Assembly: GCA_020438665.1 (NCBI GenBank)
Contig: JAGQUE010000081.1
Coordinates: forward strand, 1-6,898
DNA: 6,898 nucleotides
Direction of reading: 5' to 3'
DNA from: Nocardioidaceae bacterium
GTDB lineage: Bacteria > Actinomycetota > Actinomycetes > Propionibacteriales > Nocardioidaceae
In this document: piece by piece, positions 5,381 to 6,898 of the stretch
How the letters are laid out: every line of letters starts with the position of its first letter
Position numbering within the stretch: position 1 is the stretch's first letter
Position numbers and translations under genes: made by a program
Notes under the pieces: generated by a model
Seen by the model: only the letters and a program-made list of their open reading frames with translations
Databases searched by the model: none
What the model was told of the DNA's origin: nothing

Positions 5381-6685
5381 ATGCGCGCCGCCGCGTCGGT
5401 CCTCCACCTCGATCTCGACGCGTTCTTCGCGTCGGTGGAGCAGCGCGACAAGCCGTCGCTGCGGGGCAAGCCGGTCGTCGTCGGCGGGGTGGGTGGCCGC
5501 GGCGTGGTGTCCACGGCGTCCTATGAGGCCCGCAAGTACGGCGTCCGCTCGGCGATGTCCACCCGCGAGGCGCGCGCGAGGTGCCCCCACGCCGCGTTCC
5601 TCAGCGGTCGGTTCCCGGCCTATCGCGAGGCGAGCGACGCCGTGATGGGCCTGCTGCGGTCGGTGTCACCCCTGGTCGAGCCGCTGTCCCTCGACGAGGC
5701 GTTCGTCGACCTCGAGCAGGCCGACCTGCCCGACCTCGAGGTCGCCACCGTCAGCGCGCTGGCCGAGCAGCTTCGGGCCCGCGTGACCGAGGTGACCCAC
5801 GGGCTGACCGCGTCGGTTGGACTGGCCACCTCCAAGTTCGTCGCCAAGGTGGCCAGCGACCTCGACAAGCCCGACGGACTCGTCGTCGTGCCGCCGGGGA
5901 CCGAGCTCGACCTGCTGCGCCCGATGCACGTGACCGTGATCCCCGGAGTGGGGCCGGCGACCGCCGAACGGCTGCGCCGGGCCGGCATCCACACCGTGGC
6001 CGACCTCGAGACCGTGAGCCAGGGTGAGCTGGTCCGACTGGTCGGCCGGGCCCACGGTCTCGGCCTCCATGCGCTCGCCCGCGCCCAGGACGACCGGCCG
6101 ATCGAGCCCGAGCGCGAGACCAAGTCGGTCAGCGTCGAGGGCACCTATGACACCGACCTGACCGACCGACGGCTCATGGAGGGTCTGCTGACCCGACAGG
6201 CCGGCGAGGTGGCCGGCCGGCTGCGCAAGCAGGGGCTCTCCGGCCGCACGGTCACCATCAAGGTCCGACTCCACGACTTCACGACGCTGAGCCGGTCGAC
6301 CACGCTCGGCTCCCCGACCGACACCGCCAGCACGATCGCCCGCCTTGCCCGGTCGCTGCTGGCCGACCTCGACACCTCGGGCGGAGTGCGCCTGCTCGGC
6401 GTGGGCGTCTCCGGTCTCGCCGACTGGATCCAGGAAGACCTGTTCGGAGAGACCGGCGAGGACGAGGAGCCCGAGGAGCTCCCGGCCGTGCCCACTGCGC
6501 GACAGCGGGTCTGGGCGCCCGGCATGGATGTGGTCCACCACGAGCTCGGGCAGGGCTGGGTGTGGGGATCGGGTCGCGGGGTGGTCACCGTCCGGTTCGA
6601 GACGCGCGAGTCACCGGTGGGTCCGGTGCGGTCGTTCGCGGTGGACGACCCGCTGCTCAGGCCGCTCCACCCGCGTGAGCCGTGA
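5381..6685 (+). CDS. dinB: DNA polymerase IV (DinB, Y-family translesion polymerase)
   Basis: A 434-residue Y-family polymerase that copies past damaged bases. The palm carries [12 protein letters not shown] at 9-20 (catalytic Asp11, Asp13; steric-gate Phe16) and SLDEAFVD at 103-110 (catalytic Asp105 and Glu106). [20 protein letters not shown] (145-164) is the Y-family signature. The thumb helix-hairpin-helix is [16 protein letters not shown] (187-202). The little-finger domain begins near 245 (KSVSVEGTY). QEDLF at 351-355 fits a beta-clamp-binding QxxLF motif. About 79 further residues follow: an acidic linker (356-370), then a small domain with [18 protein letters not shown] and [10 protein letters not shown] that resembles the Tudor/SH3-like ends of UvrD/PcrA and CarD. 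The ATG at 5381 has GAGGGG (5369-5374) 6 nt upstream and matches the usual family start. The last 29 bp overlap the opposite pxpC-type gene. Confidence 0.96.
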   Translation: MRAAASVLHLDLDAFFASVEQRDKPSLRGKPVVVGGVGGRGVVSTASYEARKYGVRSAMSTREARARCPHAAFLSGRFPAYREASDAVMGLLRSVSPLVEPLSLDEAFVDLEQADLPDLEVATVSALAEQLRARVTEVTHGLTASVGLATSKFVAKVASDLDKPDGLVVVPPGTELDLLRPMHVTVIPGVGPATAERLRRAGIHTVADLETVSQGELVRLVGRAHGLGLHALARAQDDRPIEPERETKSVSVEGTYDTDLTDRRLMEGLLTRQAGEVAGRLRKQGLSGRTVTIKVRLHDFTTLSRSTTLGSPTDTASTIARLARSLLADLDTSGGVRLLGVGVSGLADWIQEDLFGETGEDEEPEELPAVPTARQRVWAPGMDVVHHELGQGWVWGSGRGVVTVRFETRESPVGPVRSFAVDDPLLRPLHPREP

Positions 6686-6898
6686 ACCTCACCTCGTCGC
6701 CGGGCCGCAGCTGGGAGCAGCGGGCCAGGTCGGCGGTGTCGACCACCCCGATGACCGGATAGCCGCCGGTGACCGGGTGGTCGGCCAGCAGGATGACCGG
6801 CTGCCCGTCCGGCGGCACCTGGACGGCGCCGACGACCAGGCCCTCACTGGGGAGCTCCTCGACCTGGCGACGTTCCAGCACCGGCCCGCGAAGGCGCA
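6657..6898 (-). CDS. pxpC: 5-oxoprolinase subunit C / biotin-dependent carboxyltransferase-type protein (PxpC/KipA-like), C-terminal end only
   Basis: The last 79 residues of a protein that enters from the right edge; the start is outside the window. Recognisable features are [36 protein letters not shown] and a closing LRPGDEVRF. These are the C-terminal motifs of the PxpC/KipA and allophanate-hydrolase-subunit-2-like family (the carboxyltransferase C/D fold). In bacteria PxpC works with PxpA and PxpB to hydrolyse 5-oxoproline to glutamate with ATP. Partner genes would be expected upstream, to the right of this window, but cannot be seen. A urea-carboxylase-like fusion is an alternative, since only the end is visible. 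The TGA at 6657-6659 lies inside the dinB coding sequence, giving a 29-bp tail-to-tail overlap. Confidence 0.85.
   Translation of the reverse strand, partial: RLRGPVLERRQVEELPSEGLVVGAVQVPPDGQPVILLADHPVTGGYPVIGVVDTADLARCSQLRPGDEVRFTAHAGGAA

Noticed and set aside
1..6898. Mobile element, CRISPR array, tRNA or phage genes
   Set aside because: No transposase or integrase motifs, no regularly spaced direct repeats, and no tRNA cloverleaf were found. Composition is uniform across the window.

Overview
The window is very GC-rich, and almost every codon ends in G or C. It carries several actinobacterial signatures: a principal sigma factor with a Lys/Ala-rich N-terminal tail, a DUF4192 protein, a DinB polymerase with a C-terminal extra domain, and the roughly 490-residue actinobacterial form of the GCS2 ligase family. 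A Nocardioides-like member of the Propionibacteriales fits best. The genus is an inference from protein style and cannot be fixed from this sequence alone.

Layout from left to right. The 5' part of sigA (RpoD family) runs leftward off the edge (1-765). A leftward HhH-GPD repair-type protein follows (911-1474). A 232-bp non-coding spacer holds two GC-rich hairpins, one of them just behind the stop codon of a leftward universal stress protein gene (1707-2117). A small rightward conserved-looking hypothetical gene (2246-2680) is divergent from usp and convergent with a leftward GCS2-type glutamate-cysteine ligase-like gene (2716-4182). A leftward DUF4192 gene (4248-5198) lies 65 bp upstream of the ligase and may be co-transcribed with it. 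A 182-bp divergent control region precedes the rightward dinB gene for DNA polymerase IV (5381-6685). The 3' end of dinB overlaps by 29 bp the 3' end of a leftward, partial gene for the PxpC/KipA-type subunit of 5-oxoprolinase, which enters from the right edge.

Functionally this is mostly core chromosome: transcription initiation, DNA repair or lesion bypass, and stress response. Two genes from gamma-glutamyl/5-oxoproline chemistry families lie about 2.5 kb apart, but nothing in the sequence shows that they cooperate. I see no mobile element, CRISPR array, tRNA, rRNA or phage gene, and no clearly new multi-gene system. The points most worth following are the possible leaderless 7-codon upstream ORF abutting the dinB ribosome-binding site, the Tudor/SH3-like C-terminal domain of DinB behind its clamp-binding motif, the altered active-site and ATP-binding positions in the HhH-GPD and Usp proteins, and the unassigned substrate of the GCS2 enzyme in a lineage expected to use mycothiol.
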